The notes beneath the pieces are model-generated. The model had not been told where the DNA came from and searched no databases. It worked only from the letters and a program-made list of their open reading frames with translations. DNA of 64,000 nucleotides, taken from Prado023 sp963706885. Lineage in GTDB: Bacteria; Actinomycetota; Actinomycetes; S36-B12; CAIYMF01. Positions 25,417 to 35,210 of the stretch are shown here, in pieces. Positions within the stretch are counted from its first letter, which is position 1, and each line of letters opens with the position of its first letter. The translations under genes were made by a program, and so were the position numbers. The stretch lies in assembly GCA_963706885.1 (NCBI GenBank), contig CAVPNX010000020.1, positions 1-64,000 of the forward strand. The letters are read 5' to 3'.

Positions 25417-26443
25417 ATGCTCCCCTGGACCGGCGCCCTCGCGGGACGCCTCGACGAACTGGTCATCGACTCGCAGGTGCTGCGCGGGAACCCCCTGGGC
25501 GACCCGCATGAGCGGCCGCTGTGGGTGTACGTCCCGCCCGGCTACGACGACGACCCGACAGTCCGCTACCCGACGGTGTACGTGATCCAGGGGTACACCG
25601 GGCACGTCGGGATGTGGGCCAACCGGTCCCCCTTCCGCCAGCCGTTCCCCGAGACCGCCGACGCGGTGTTCGCCGCCGGGGCCCCGCCCTGCATCGTGGT
25701 GTACGTCGATGCGTGGACCGCCTACGGCGGCTCGCAGTTCGTCGACTCCCCCGGCACCGGGGACTACCACACCTACCTCTGCGACGAGGTCGTGGCGTTC
25801 GTGGACGCCCGGTACCGCACGATCGCCGACCGGGAGTCCCGGGCCATCACCGGCAAGTCCAGCGGTGGGTACGGCGCCATGATCACCCCGATGCTGCGCC
25901 CGGACGTGTTCGGCGCCCTGGCCACGCACGCCGGCGACGCACTGTACGAGTTCTGCTACGTCCCCGAGTTCCCCGCGGTCGTCCGCGCGCTGCGCGCCTA
26001 CGACGGCGATCCCGCACGCTGGTGGGCGGACTTCACCTCGCGGACCGCCTTCACCAAGCCCGAGGACGAGGTCCTGCTGGGCATCTACGGGGTCGCGGCC
26101 TGCTTCTCCGCGGAACCCGACGGCACCCCTGTCCTGCCCTTCGACCCCGTCACGGGGGTGCTGCGCCCGGAGGTCTGGCAGCGCTGGCTGGACCTCGACC
26201 CGGTCCGGATGGCCCCCGGGCGACGCCGACGCGCTGCGCTCGCTGCGGGCGGTGTGGATCGATGCCGGAACCTCCGACGAGTACTACCTCGACATCGGGG
26301 CGCAGGCGTTCCGGGCCGAGCTGGCCGCGGTGGGGGTGCCCGACGAGCGGATCCACCTCGAGCTGTTCCCCGGCACGCACGGCGGCATCGACCACCGCTA
26401 TCCGCTGGCCCTGGAGTGGCTCGCCCATCGGCTGGCCCGCTGA
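25417..26443 (+). pseudogene. Alpha/beta-hydrolase esterase (Esterase D/PHB family), one frameshift
   Basis: An alpha/beta hydrolase of about 340 residues resembling the EstD/Fes family. LWVYVPPGYDDDP opens the fold, the nucleophile Ser lies in GKSSGGYGAM, and the catalytic His in GTHGGIDHRYP. The frame breaks at 26218-26220: a GGG run carries one base too many, and VRMAPG continues in the next frame as DADALRSLRAVWIDAGTSDEYYLD. Removing one G gives an intact protein. TAGAGT (25404-25409) ends 7 nt before ATG. The single homopolymer indel makes a sequencing error likely, so the gene may be functional. Confidence 0.8.
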
Positions 26444-26492
26444 CCCGAAGGCCCCATGGCATCGGCAGAACCGCCTGCCTACACTGAACAGG

Positions 26493-27203
26493 GTGACGCC
26501 TGAGGCGACGGGCTTCCTCCTGTCTGCGGCAGCCGCATCAGCGGCGCTGCTGGGCTGGGTCGCGGTTGCCGCCAAGCGGACCTGGACCGACCGCAGCGTC
26601 GGGTTCGCCCTCCTCTTCTCGGCTGCCGCGATGCTGGCGATCAGCCTCCTGGAACTCCTGCCCCCCGGGCTGCGCGACCCGGACCTGAGGCAGGGCACCC
26701 TCCTGCTGTTCGCGGCCGGGTTCCTCGCCGTGCCGGCCCTGAACTGGCTGCTCGCGCGGTGGCTGCCCGCACTTGGCCCGGGCCAGGGCACCGCCCTGCT
26801 CGTCACCCTGTCGATCGCGCTGCACAACGTGCCGGAGGGCACGGTCACCATCGCTGCGGCGTCGATCAGCCTGCACGCCGGGCTCATCACGGCGCTGGCG
26901 ATCGGCCTGCACAACATCCCCGAGGGGATGGCCGTCTCCACCGCAGTGCTGGCCATGGGCGGCAGCCGCAGGCGCGCCCTGGCCTTCACCGGGGTCTCGG
27001 TCGTCGGGGAGGTCGCGGGCGCGGCGATCATGCTGGTGGCGGGAAGCACGCTGAGCCCCGCAGGCGCAGCCCATGTCATGTCCTTCGTCGCGGGGATCAT
27101 GGTGTCGCTGTGCGTCACCCAGCTGATCCCGGCAGGCATCGGCCTCGTGTCCGGGGCAGCCAGCCGGCGGGTAGCCATGGCGGCCGCCCAGGCGCAGGGC
27201 TGA
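26493..27203 (+). CDS. ZIP-family divalent metal transporter
   Basis: A 236-residue membrane protein with seven or eight hydrophobic helices. Two metal-binding motifs mark it as ZIP: LHNVPEGTV and LHNIPEGMAV, followed by GEVAGAAIM. It would import Zn(II), Mn(II) or Fe(II). GTG 26493 is preferred since TACACT (26480-26485) ends 7 nt upstream. No regulator site was seen, though the region is within 10 kb of IdeR. Confidence 0.88.
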   Translation: MTPEATGFLLSAAAASAALLGWVAVAAKRTWTDRSVGFALLFSAAAMLAISLLELLPPGLRDPDLRQGTLLLFAAGFLAVPALNWLLARWLPALGPGQGTALLVTLSIALHNVPEGTVTIAAASISLHAGLITALAIGLHNIPEGMAVSTAVLAMGGSRRRALAFTGVSVVGEVAGAAIMLVAGSTLSPAGAAHVMSFVAGIMVSLCVTQLIPAGIGLVSGAASRRVAMAAAQAQG

Positions 27204-27232
27204 GCGGGCCCACCTGGGGGTACCGTCGCCCG

Positions 27233-28012
27233 ATGGACCAGTCGCCCAGTTCGATCCCCCGCTCGCAGATCATCCTCGCCCTGCACGAGGCCCTGGAGGC
27301 GATGCCCGAGGCGTTGGCTGCCTACCTCGGCGGCAGCGACGCGTCCGGACGCACCGACACCTGGTCCGACGTCGACGTGGTCGTGGTCGTCGAACCAGGT
27401 GCCGTCGAGGCTGCATTCGACGTCGTCCACGCCGCGCTGGAGGAGCTCTCACCGATCGCGCACCGCTGGCGCCTGGCGGATCCGACCTGGCACGGCAACT
27501 CCCAGGAGTTCCTCGCCCTGCGTGATGCCGACCCGGCGCACTTCATCGACCTGGTCGTCCAGGTCCCCGAAGGCGGCGAACGCTTCCTCGAGGTGGAGCG
27601 CCACGGCACCCCCCTGGTGCTGTTCGACCGAGCCGGGATCCTGGCACCCGTTCCCCTGGACCGGGTCGCCCTGCAGGCACGCATCGACGAGCGCCTGGCC
27701 GTCCTGCGCGCGCGGTTCCCTCTGTTCCAGACGCTGGTCACCCGGGCGGTGCGCCGCGGGTTCGTGGCCGAGGCGGCCGTGGCCTACCAGGACCACACCT
27801 ACCGCCCGCTGATCGAGCTGCTGCGGATCAGGCACTGCCCGGACCGGTTCGACTACGGCGCCCGCTACCTCGATCGCGACCTGCCGGCGGACCTGCGCGC
27901 CGAGGTCGAGGCCCTCGCGCTGCCCCGCACCCTTGCCGAGGTGGAGGCGTTCCGGGTCCGCGCACAGGCCCTGTTCGACATCACGCTGGCGGAGCTGGCC
28001 CCGGCGGGCTGA
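27233..28012 (+). CDS. Nucleotidyltransferase-domain protein
   Basis: A 259-residue protein starting with a nucleotidyltransferase fold: GGSDASGRTDTWSDVDVVVVVE contains the GGS and DxD metal-binding motifs of Pol-beta-type enzymes. The middle and C-terminal regions (RARFPLFQTLVTRAVRRGFV, YRPLIELLRIRHCPDRFDYG) are helical, resembling antibiotic or kanamycin nucleotidyltransferase-like proteins. Substrate unknown. TACCGT (27221-27226) ends 6 nt before ATG. Confidence 0.78.
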   Translation: MDQSPSSIPRSQIILALHEALEAMPEALAAYLGGSDASGRTDTWSDVDVVVVVEPGAVEAAFDVVHAALEELSPIAHRWRLADPTWHGNSQEFLALRDADPAHFIDLVVQVPEGGERFLEVERHGTPLVLFDRAGILAPVPLDRVALQARIDERLAVLRARFPLFQTLVTRAVRRGFVAEAAVAYQDHTYRPLIELLRIRHCPDRFDYGARYLDRDLPADLRAEVEALALPRTLAEVEAFRVRAQALFDITLAELAPAG

Positions 28013-28048
28013 CCCCGCAACCACAGCCGGCCGGTAGGTCCGACGCCC

Positions 28049-28841
28049 TCAGGGGACGAGGCGGGCCAACGCCTCGGCGACGCCGTCCTCGTCGTTGCTC
28101 GCCGTGACCATGTCCGCGGCCGCCAACACCTCCGGGTGGGCGTTCGCGGGCGCGACGGCGATCCCCACGAACGCCAGCATCCCCATGTCGTTGCGGCCGT
28201 CCCCGATGGCGGCGACCCGGTCGGGGCCGAGCCCCCGGCGCAGGCACAGGCGGCGCAGCGCATCGGCCTTGTCCACGTCCGCGCGGGTGACCTCCAGGTG
28301 GGTCGGCGTCGAGGCACAGGGCGACCAGGCCCTCGGGGATCGCCACGAGGTGCGTGATGTCCCGCCCCTGCGCCTCGACCAGCAGCAGGATCTTGTCGGG
28401 CCCCTCACGCTCGAGCGCCAGCTCGGCCACGACCGGAGAACACCCCACGATGGCGGACTCCTCGCGGATCAGGTCGTCGACGCGCTCGACGAGCCACCGC
28501 TCCGCTGCGAACCAGTTGACCGACATGCCCGCCGAGGACCCAGCGACGGCGACCTGCCTGGCCAGGCCGACGGGCATCGGTCGCCGGTCGATGACCCGCA
28601 GCTCACCCGAGGCGCTGTAGCGGCCGGTCAGCGCTCCCTGGGACGCGATGAACTCCGCGGGCTCCACGAGCGCCAGGAGCTCCAGGACGGGCCAGAGCGC
28701 GCGTGGGGGCCGTGAGGTGGTGAGCACCACCTCGACGCCGGCGCGACGGACCCGGTCGATCGCCGCCGCGGTGGCGCTGCTCACCTCGTGCCGACTGTCC
28801 AGCAGGGTGCCGTCGACGTCGATCGCCACCAGTTCGATCAC
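28049..28841 (-). pseudogene. Cof-type HAD phosphatase, one frameshift
   Basis: A Cof/YbjI-like HAD hydrolase. The nucleophile motif is VAIDVDGTLLDSRH, followed by VVLTTSRPP and EFIASQGAL. Near 28311-28320 the reading frame shifts: ALCLDADPP is followed, one frame away, by STPTHLEVTRADVDKADALRRL and AAIGDGRNDMGMLAFVGIAVAPANA, which carries the HAD metal-binding acidic motif. The lesion removes a base or two. GTG 28841 overlaps the stop of the panE-like gene (GTGA). Repair gives a complete enzyme of about 265 residues. Confidence 0.78.
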
Positions 28842-29812
28842 GCCGGGCCCACCGGGGCGCTCCGCACGCTCCGCGCGATCCGCGCGTCGAGGAAGGCCAG
28901 CTGCCGGTGCAGGACGGCCACGCTGGGCATCGCGACGCCTGCTCGCGCTGCTCGGCGGAGGGGCTCGGCCAGCATCACCTCGACCTCCATCGGCCGGCCC
29001 GCATCGGCGTCGAGCTTCATCGAGGTGGCGTACGGGGCCATCCGGGCGGTGCTCGCCAGCAGGTCCTCGACCAGGTCGTCGGGGAATGTCCGGCCCTCGG
29101 CGGCCGCCACGGCGAGCACCTCGGCCATCAGCGTGCGGATCAGCGCGACGGTGTCCGGGTCGGCCATCAGCTGGTCGGTGGTCGCGTCGAGGATCACCGA
29201 CAGGGGGTTGAATGCGACGTTCCACAGCAGCTTGCGCCAGCGCGCCCGGACGAGGTCCTCGTCGAGGGTGGTGGGGGTGCGCGCGGCCGTGAGGTCCGCG
29301 GCGATGGAGCGCATCAGCGGGGTGATCCCGGCGGGCGCCTCGCCGGCGGCGTGGGCGGCGATCGTCAGGGCCCCGAAGTCCAGGTGCGCCACGCTGCGCG
29401 GCCCGGTGCGCTGGGCGCACAGGAACGCCAGCCCGCCGAGAACCTCGCGACCGGGCGCGGCGGCCGCGTACCCGGGCTCGACGCCGATCCCGTTCTGCAC
29501 CAGCAGGATCCCCGAGCCGGGCCCGAGCAGTCGGTCGGCGTGGTCGACCAGGTGCGCCAGGACGTCGGGGTTGGCCGTGGCCTTCACGGCGACGATCAGC
29601 ACGTCGCAGGGCTGCAGGGCCGCCCAATCCGGGGCGACGCGCACATCGTGGAGGTGGATGTCCCCCTCAGGCGAGGTCAGCTCCAGGCCGTGGTCCCGAA
29701 CGTCCTGCGCCCCGTGGCGCACCAGGAACTGCACGTCCGCACCCGCATGGGCCAACCGGATCCCGTAGAAGCATCCGACCGCCCCGGACCCGACAACCGC
29801 GTATCGCAGCAC
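28838..29812 (-). CDS. Ketopantoate-reductase-like protein
   Basis: A 324-residue NADPH-dependent reductase of the ApbA/PanE family. VVGSGAVGCFYGIRLAHAGADV is the Rossmann loop; LIVAVKATANPDV and LLVQNGIGVE are family blocks; the catalytic Lys is likely in RARWRKLLWNVAFNPLSVI. It reduces 2-ketopantoate to pantoate, or a related 2-keto acid; actinobacteria often have several paralogues. GTG 29812 follows CAGGAT (29819-29824 on this strand) by 6 nt. It overlaps the HAD gene. Confidence 0.85.
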   Translation of the reverse strand: MLRYAVVGSGAVGCFYGIRLAHAGADVQFLVRHGAQDVRDHGLELTSPEGDIHLHDVRVAPDWAALQPCDVLIVAVKATANPDVLAHLVDHADRLLGPGSGILLVQNGIGVEPGYAAAAPGREVLGGLAFLCAQRTGPRSVAHLDFGALTIAAHAAGEAPAGITPLMRSIAADLTAARTPTTLDEDLVRARWRKLLWNVAFNPLSVILDATTDQLMADPDTVALIRTLMAEVLAVAAAEGRTFPDDLVEDLLASTARMAPYATSMKLDADAGRPMEVEVMLAEPLRRAARAGVAMPSVAVLHRQLAFLDARIARSVRSAPVGPA

Positions 29813-29837
29813 GCCCCGATCCTGCCACTGCCGCCGA

Positions 29838-30311
29838 TCAGCGCTGCGCGCCGGACTCCGCGGCGACCTTCAAGGCGTCGAGCGTCTGGCGGATGTTGCG
29901 CCGGTTGTGCTCGTCGCGCGGTCCGGGGATGATCACCGACCCCGCCCTGCTGAAGAGCTCGCCGCGCTTCCCGTCGCGCCGGTCCACCCAGGTCTCGGTG
30001 ACGGTGCAGCCGTCGTCGGTGGCCACGATCTCGTAGGACCACCGCGACACGGGCAGCGGCCCGAAGTCCACGTCGAACACGAACGCCCTGCCCCGGTCGG
30101 CGCTGGTCACCCGGCAGCGCGTGACCCAGAACCACAACCCGCGGCGGTTCGTACCCCAGAAGGTGTCGCCCACCGCGAGCCGAACACCGGCTCCCAGTGC
30201 CCCGGTCGCCTCCGGGGAGAACTGCCCGACCGAGGCGACGTCGGCGATCAGGTCGTAGACCGCCTCCGGCTCTGCCGCGATGTGGATCGACTCACTGACG
30301 GTTGCGCCCAT
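29838..30311 (-). CDS. SRPBCC (polyketide cyclase-like) protein
   Basis: A 157-residue START/SRPBCC fold protein: ESIHIAAEPEAVYDLIADVASVGQFSPE at the start, then GDTFWGTNRRGLWFWVTRC and SRWSYEIVATDDGCTVTETW. It forms a hydrophobic ligand cavity; no function can be assigned. TACACT (30319-30324 on this strand) ends 7 nt before ATG, so it has its own promoter. Confidence 0.8.
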   Translation of the reverse strand: MGATVSESIHIAAEPEAVYDLIADVASVGQFSPEATGALGAGVRLAVGDTFWGTNRRGLWFWVTRCRVTSADRGRAFVFDVDFGPLPVSRWSYEIVATDDGCTVTETWVDRRDGKRGELFSRAGSVIIPGPRDEHNRRNIRQTLDALKVAAESGAQR

Positions 30312-30353
30312 GGGCGCGAGTGTAGGTGGCTCGGCAGAGCGGCTCAGGTGCCC

Positions 30354-30670
30354 TCAGCTGCGGGGATCGAGCATCGTCAGCAGCATCCGGGAGGGCTCGA
30401 GGGCCAGTACACTCGTGGGGCACCCGGGCCCCGATGTGGACCAGCCCGCCGGGCGACGAGCTCCACGCGCTCCCCATCCGCGCCCACCCGAAGCCGGCCG
30501 TCGAGGACCTGCAGCAGGATCGGCACCGCGGCCGTGTGCTCGCTGAGCTCCTGCCCGACATCGAAGGCGAACAGGACGACCCTGGCACCCTCGGCCTTCA
30601 GCACCGTGCGTGAGACGGTCGACCCGGCGGCCACCTCGATCAGGGCGCCCAGCTCAGCGATGTGCTCCAT
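30354..30670 (-). pseudogene. Small cupin protein with two frameshifts
   Basis: A short cupin of about 105 residues read in three frames: MEHIAELGALIEV...SEHTAAVPILLQVLDGRLRVGADGE, then SPGGLVHIGARVPHE one frame away, then VLALEPSRMLLTMLDPRS to the stop. Indels lie near 30455 and 30415. The metal site expected of cupins is partly present (SEHTAA, PGGLVHI). A good ATG at 30670 has a GAAGGAG site upstream. Confidence 0.7.
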
Positions 30671-30891
30671 GGCCGACTCCTTCGTCGCGTCGCTGGTAGT
30701 CGATTCCGATGTGGAGAGCGGCGGATCGACGAGCAGTACGGGTTGCCCTACGACCCGATCCTCTCCCAATCGCGGCGGATGCCCGCGAGGCGGCTCAGGA
30801 TGAGCTGGTACGCGGCCTCGGGGACCTTGCGAGCCGATTCGCCAAACGAAGGGGCAGCGATGTGCGTGCATGAGCCCGATGCATCAACTCT
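30671..30891. other. Intergenic region, possible gene remnant
   Basis: About 220 bases without a convincing gene. On the minus strand one frame reads coherently for about 35 residues (APSFGESARKVPEAAYQLIL, then RLAGIRRDWERI) before losing sense, which suggests a remnant or a further indel upstream of the cupin gene. No start codon or conserved family was recognised. Confidence 0.3.
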
Positions 30892-30910
30892 CTATGGCTT
30901 ATGGCATAGT
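30892..30910 (+). promoter_or_regulatory. Inverted repeat and -10 before the TetR gene
   Basis: CTATG (30892-30896) and CATAG (30905-30909) form an inverted repeat separated by GCTTATGG; CATAGT (30905-30910) is also the -10-like hexamer, 6 nt before ATG 30917. A TetR dimer bound here would block its own promoter. A partial copy GCATAC follows. Confidence 0.5.
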
Positions 30911-30916
30911 GCATAC

Positions 30917-31540
30917 ATGGTCTCGGGAGTTGACGGGAGTGCGGGGCCCTCCGCCCGGGCCGGGTCCGAGCGGCGTCCCCATGGCGCGACCCGGGAGCGA
31001 ATGGTCGACAGTGCAGCCGTCCTACTGGGTGCGCGGGGTGTCGCGGGGGTCACGGTCGACGCGGTTCTGGCCCACAGTGGGGCACCGCGTGGTTCGGTCT
31101 ACCACCACTTCCCGGGTGGGCGTGATGAGATGCTGCTCGCCGGCCTCGACCGGGCTGGGGAGGTCATCTCCGCGAAGCTGGACCGGGCCCTGGAGCAGGG
31201 GGATCCCCACGCCGCCGTGGCATCGTTCGTGCGCTTCTGGAAACGGCTCCTCTCGGGCTCCGACTTCCGGGCGGGGTGCGGAGTGGTTGCTGTTGTGGTG
31301 GACAGCCGGCCCGATGTCCCTGAGGCCGTCGAAGGTGCGCGCGCCATCTTCGACCGATGGCACCTGGGCCTGACCAGCGTGCTGGTCGCCGATGGATACG
31401 CCCCGGCGCGCGCCGAAAGGTTGGCCACGATGATGGTGGCCGCCGTCGAGGGTGCGATCGTCCTGTGTCGGGCGCATGGCGACGTGGCCCCGCTGGACGC
31501 TGTTGCCGCCGAGATCGACCTGCTGCTGGATGCCCGATGA
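30917..31540 (+). CDS. TetR-family transcriptional regulator
   Basis: A 207-residue TetR repressor. The HTH is VTVDAVLAHSGAPRGSVYHHF, within the standard N-terminal helix bundle; the C-terminal part resembles the LmrA/YxaF subgroup. ATG 30917 is chosen over a longer frame owing to the promoter arrangement. It precedes the molybdopterin oxidoreductase by 63 nt in the same direction, so it probably controls that enzyme in response to its substrate. Confidence 0.87.
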   Translation: MVSGVDGSAGPSARAGSERRPHGATRERMVDSAAVLLGARGVAGVTVDAVLAHSGAPRGSVYHHFPGGRDEMLLAGLDRAGEVISAKLDRALEQGDPHAAVASFVRFWKRLLSGSDFRAGCGVVAVVVDSRPDVPEAVEGARAIFDRWHLGLTSVLVADGYAPARAERLATMMVAAVEGAIVLCRAHGDVAPLDAVAAEIDLLLDAR

Positions 31541-31603
31541 GGTCCTTGAGTTCGGCCCCCGGCTTGGGCCACATTCCCCCGATCAACTGATGAGGAGACC
31601 AAG

Positions 31604-33898
31604 GTGACCAGTTCTGGAACCTGGCAGCCGACTGCGTGCATCCTCTGCGAGTGCAACTGCGGGATTGAGGTGCTGCTCGGCGAGGACGGACGCACGTTCA
31701 GCAAGATCCGCGGGGACAAGCAGCATCCGGCGTCGCAGGGGTACACGTGCAACAAGGCCCTGCGCCTGGACCACTACCAGAACGGGCGGGTGGGGCGGCT
31801 GACCACACCGCTGCGGCGCACGGCTGCCGGTGACTTCGAGGAGATCGACTGGGACACGGCCATCGCGGAGATGGCCGACCGGCTGATGGCCGTTCGCGAC
31901 GAGCACGGCGGGCAGACGATCTTCTACTACGGCGGCGGAGGGCAGGGCAACCACCTCGGCGGGGCGCACTCCACGGCGACCATGGCCGCCTATGGTGCCC
32001 GCTACCGCTCCAGCGCGCTGGCCCAGGAGAAGACCGGCGAGTTCTGGGTCAACGCGCGCATGCTCGGGAACTCGACCCGCGCCGACTTCGAGCATTGCGA
32101 GGTGGCGCTGTTCCTGGGCAAGAACCCCTACCAGTCCCATGGCTTCCCGCGGGCACGCAGCGTCCTCAAGGAGATCGCCAAGGATCCCGGGCGCTCGATG
32201 ATCGTCGTCGACCCGGTGCGCACCGAGTCCGCGGAGCTGGCAGATGTCCACCTGCAGGTCCGACCGGGTACCGACCTGTACCTGATCACGGCTCTGGCCG
32301 CCGTCCTGGTGCAGTCCGACCTGGTCGACCATGAATGGATCGCGCAGCACACCGACGGGTTCGATGCCGTTGCCGACGTGCTGACGCGCGTGCCGGTGGA
32401 CCAGTACTGCGCGATCGCCGACGTCGACCAGGCCCAGGTGCGCGCCGCGGCCGCGCTGATCGCCGCGGCGGAGTCGGTCGCCGTGTACGAGGACCTCGGC
32501 GTGCAGATGAACCGCGACTCGACGCTGGTCAGCTACATGGAGAAGCTGGTCTGGTTGCTGACGGGCAACTTCGCCAAGCCCGGAGCCCAGTACGTGCCGT
32601 CCAACCTGTCGGCGATCGGGCGTGACCGTGGCCTGCCCATCGACGACGTGCCGCGCAGCCCGGTGGTCGGCGCGCCGATCTTCAGTGGACTGGTCCCGTG
32701 CAATGTGATCGCCGAGGAGATCCTGGCCGACCATCCCGCGCGCTACCGGGCCATGATCGTGGAGAGTTCCAACCCCGCGCACTCGCTGGCCGGCTCCGCG
32801 CACATGCGCCAGGCGTTGCAGGCCCTGGACCTGCTGGTGGTCATCGACGTCGCCATGACCGAGACCGCCCGCCTGGCCGACTACGTGCTCCCGGCGCCCA
32901 CCCAGTTCGAGAAGTACGAAGCCACCTTCTACAACTTCGACTTTCCCCACAACATCCACCACCTGCGCCACCCCGTGCTGCCCGCACCCGAAGGACTGCT
33001 CGCCGAGCCCGAGATCCACGCCCGCCTCGTCGAAGCCGCCGGGGCCTTGACAGAGCAGGACTACGCCCCTCTGCGTACGGCCGCCGCGCAGGGCCGGGCT
33101 GCGTACGCCGCAGTGTTCCTGCCGTTGATGGCCGACCCGAAGATGCGGCGCTTGGCTCCGGTGCTGCTCTATCGCACGCTGGGTCCCACGTTGCCCGAGG
33201 GCGCGGCCGCGGCCGCGGTGCTCTGGCCCGCCGCCCACCAGCTCGCCGTGAGCGATCCCGTCGGGGTCAAGCAGGCTGGCTACGGTGAGGGGCCCGCTGC
33301 TGGCGAGCAGCTCTTCGAGGCGATCCTGTCCGGCTCCCATGGCGTGGTGATCACCGAGGACGAGTACGACGCATCGTGGCGGCGGCTGCCGCGCGAGCGG
33401 ATACAGCTGCACATCCCCGAGCTGCTCGACGCCGTCGCAGCCCTTCCCGACCGGCCGGTCCCGGCCAACGATCCGCAATACCCCTACGTGCTGTCCGCCG
33501 GGGAACGACGGGCCTTCACCGCCAACACCATCATCCGGGACCCCGAGTGGCGCCGGCGTGATCCCGACGGACGGCTGCGCATGAGCAAGACGGACGCCGA
33601 ACGCCTCGGCATCAGCAGCGGCGACCACGTCCGACTCACGACCCGAGGTGGAAGCGTTGACGTCCCGGTCGACGTCACCGACACGATGCGCGCCGGACAC
33701 CTGGCCCTCCCCAACGGCCTCGGCCTGACCGTCGACGATCCAACCGGCGCGCCCGTCACAACGGGGATCGCCACCAACACGCTGACCGACCACCGTGACC
33801 GCGACGAATGGGCCGGGACCCCCTGGCACAAGCACGTCCCGGCCAACATCAGCGTCCTCCCGGTGCTGTCAACGGCTGGTCCCCGCCCAGCCCGGTGA
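31604..33898 (+). CDS. Molybdopterin oxidoreductase (formate dehydrogenase/nitrate reductase-like)
   Basis: A 764-residue enzyme of the Mo/W-bisMGD (DMSO reductase) family. Iron-sulfur ligands are C12-x2-C15-x3-C19 and C49 (CILCECNCG, GYTCNKAL), giving one [4Fe-4S] cluster. Cofactor-binding blocks follow: FLGKNPYQSHGFP, MIVESSNPAHSL, DYVLPAPTQFEKYEA, and the C-terminal molydopterin dinucleotide domain (RMSKTDAERLGISSGDHVRL). There is no Tat signal, so it is cytoplasmic. No electron-transfer subunit is adjacent; the substrate is unknown. GTG start with GAGGAG site. The nearby Mo-cofactor genes would supply its cofactor. Confidence 0.88.
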   Translation: MTSSGTWQPTACILCECNCGIEVLLGEDGRTFSKIRGDKQHPASQGYTCNKALRLDHYQNGRVGRLTTPLRRTAAGDFEEIDWDTAIAEMADRLMAVRDEHGGQTIFYYGGGGQGNHLGGAHSTATMAAYGARYRSSALAQEKTGEFWVNARMLGNSTRADFEHCEVALFLGKNPYQSHGFPRARSVLKEIAKDPGRSMIVVDPVRTESAELADVHLQVRPGTDLYLITALAAVLVQSDLVDHEWIAQHTDGFDAVADVLTRVPVDQYCAIADVDQAQVRAAAALIAAAESVAVYEDLGVQMNRDSTLVSYMEKLVWLLTGNFAKPGAQYVPSNLSAIGRDRGLPIDDVPRSPVVGAPIFSGLVPCNVIAEEILADHPARYRAMIVESSNPAHSLAGSAHMRQALQALDLLVVIDVAMTETARLADYVLPAPTQFEKYEATFYNFDFPHNIHHLRHPVLPAPEGLLAEPEIHARLVEAAGALTEQDYAPLRTAAAQGRAAYAAVFLPLMADPKMRRLAPVLLYRTLGPTLPEGAAAAAVLWPAAHQLAVSDPVGVKQAGYGEGPAAGEQLFEAILSGSHGVVITEDEYDASWRRLPRERIQLHIPELLDAVAALPDRPVPANDPQYPYVLSAGERRAFTANTIIRDPEWRRRDPDGRLRMSKTDAERLGISSGDHVRLTTRGGSVDVPVDVTDTMRAGHLALPNGLGLTVDDPTGAPVTTGIATNTLTDHRDRDEWAGTPWHKHVPANISVLPVLSTAGPRPAR

Positions 33899-33994
33899 CG
33901 GGGCCGAGCAGATGCGCACCTACGGCACAGGGTCCGACCACGCAATGGTTCCCGATGGCCGCCCCGGATCCGCGGCTCACCCGGGCGGCGCTGC

Positions 33995-35179
33995 TCACCC
34001 GGGCAGCGGCAGCCAGCGCACAGGATCGCCTGCGGCGACACCACCCGGCGGCAGGACACCGAACCCCGTCGCTGCGGCCAGCCCGCGCAGCATCCCCGAG
34101 CCCAGGTGGCTGCCCGGCACGAACGCCCCATCAACAAGGCGGCCGAGGACCAGTCGGTCCTCCGTCGCCGGCGCTGCCACCTCCTCGGCGCTGGTCACGA
34201 CGGCCAGCTCCGGCAGCGCGGGACGACCAGCCAACGCCGCCAGGATGGGCGCGCCCAGGCTCATCAACGTGACGATCGCGCTCTGCGGGTTGCCGGGCAG
34301 CCCGACCAGCCAGGTCCGCCCACGGTCCAGGGTCGCGGCCAGCATCGGATGCCCGGGGCGCACGGCCACGCTGTCGATCACCACGTCGCCGTCGCACAGG
34401 GCGATGGCGGCGTGGAGATGGTCGACCGGACCGGCCGCAGTGCCGCCGGTGGTCAGCACCACGTCGGCAGCTGCGGCCGCGCGCCGGATCGCTTCGACAT
34501 GGGCCGCGAGAGTGTCCTCGCAGCGCTCGATCAGGACGACGTCCGCACCCATCCGGACGACCCAGGCCGGAACCTGCGGCCCGAGGGAGTCGCGCACCAG
34601 GCCGCGCGCCGGGATGCCGGCCGTGGCCAGCTCGTCACCGAACAGCACGAGCGCCACCCGAGGCCGGGGAACCACCACGAGCTCGTCATGGCCCGAGGCG
34701 GCCGCCAGGCCGATGAGGGCGGGGGTCATCACCGTGCCGGCCACAGCCAGAACCTCACCTGCGGCGCACTCCTCCCCTGCCGGGCGGACATGCGTGGGCC
34801 CGTCGGGCGTCGGTGCGCTGAGCACCTCGGCCCCACCACGCGCCTGGACCTGGCCGTCCTCGCTGCGGACCACGGCGTCGGCCCCCGATGGGACCACCCC
34901 GCCGGTCGCGATGACGACAGCCTGCCCGGGGGCCAGTGGGCCGGGCACGGGTCGCCCCGCCAGGGACTGCCCGACGATCGTCCAGGGCCCGGAACCCGCC
35001 ACGGCCCAGCCATCCATGGCCGAGGTGTCGAACGAGGGCAGTGCGCACAGCGCAGCAAGGTCTTCGGCAAGGACCAGCCCGTCACAGACGGCCAGCACGT
35101 GGCGGACCGGCGCCAATGGGCGCACTGCTGCGGCCAGTGCTGCCCGTGCGGCATCCCAGCGCGGCTCGACGAGGGTCAT
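33995..35179 (-). CDS. moeA: Molybdopterin molybdotransferase
   Basis: A 394-residue MoeA that inserts molybdate into adenylylated molybdopterin. Family blocks: FDTSAMDGWAV, IATGGVVPSGADAVVR, VLTTGGTAAGPVDHL and VGLPGNPQSAIVTL. It is encoded 31 bp after mobA on the same strand and faces the moaC operon. It lacks the usual long insertion, but the length is within range. Confidence 0.93.
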   Translation of the reverse strand: MTLVEPRWDAARAALAAAVRPLAPVRHVLAVCDGLVLAEDLAALCALPSFDTSAMDGWAVAGSGPWTIVGQSLAGRPVPGPLAPGQAVVIATGGVVPSGADAVVRSEDGQVQARGGAEVLSAPTPDGPTHVRPAGEECAAGEVLAVAGTVMTPALIGLAAASGHDELVVVPRPRVALVLFGDELATAGIPARGLVRDSLGPQVPAWVVRMGADVVLIERCEDTLAAHVEAIRRAAAAADVVLTTGGTAAGPVDHLHAAIALCDGDVVIDSVAVRPGHPMLAATLDRGRTWLVGLPGNPQSAIVTLMSLGAPILAALAGRPALPELAVVTSAEEVAAPATEDRLVLGRLVDGAFVPGSHLGSGMLRGLAAATGFGVLPPGGVAAGDPVRWLPLPG

Positions 35180-35210
35180 CGGACGCTGCCTGCCGGGCAG
35201 GCCGAGGACG

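Noticed and set aside
30671..30860. Possible additional minus-strand gene between the cupin and TetR genes
   Set aside because: Only about 35 coherent residues, no start codon and no family; listed as remnant only.
33899..33994. Terminator between the convergent oxidoreductase and moeA genes
   Set aside because: Only short, imperfect complementary runs of GGGC/GCCC were seen, not a convincing stem.
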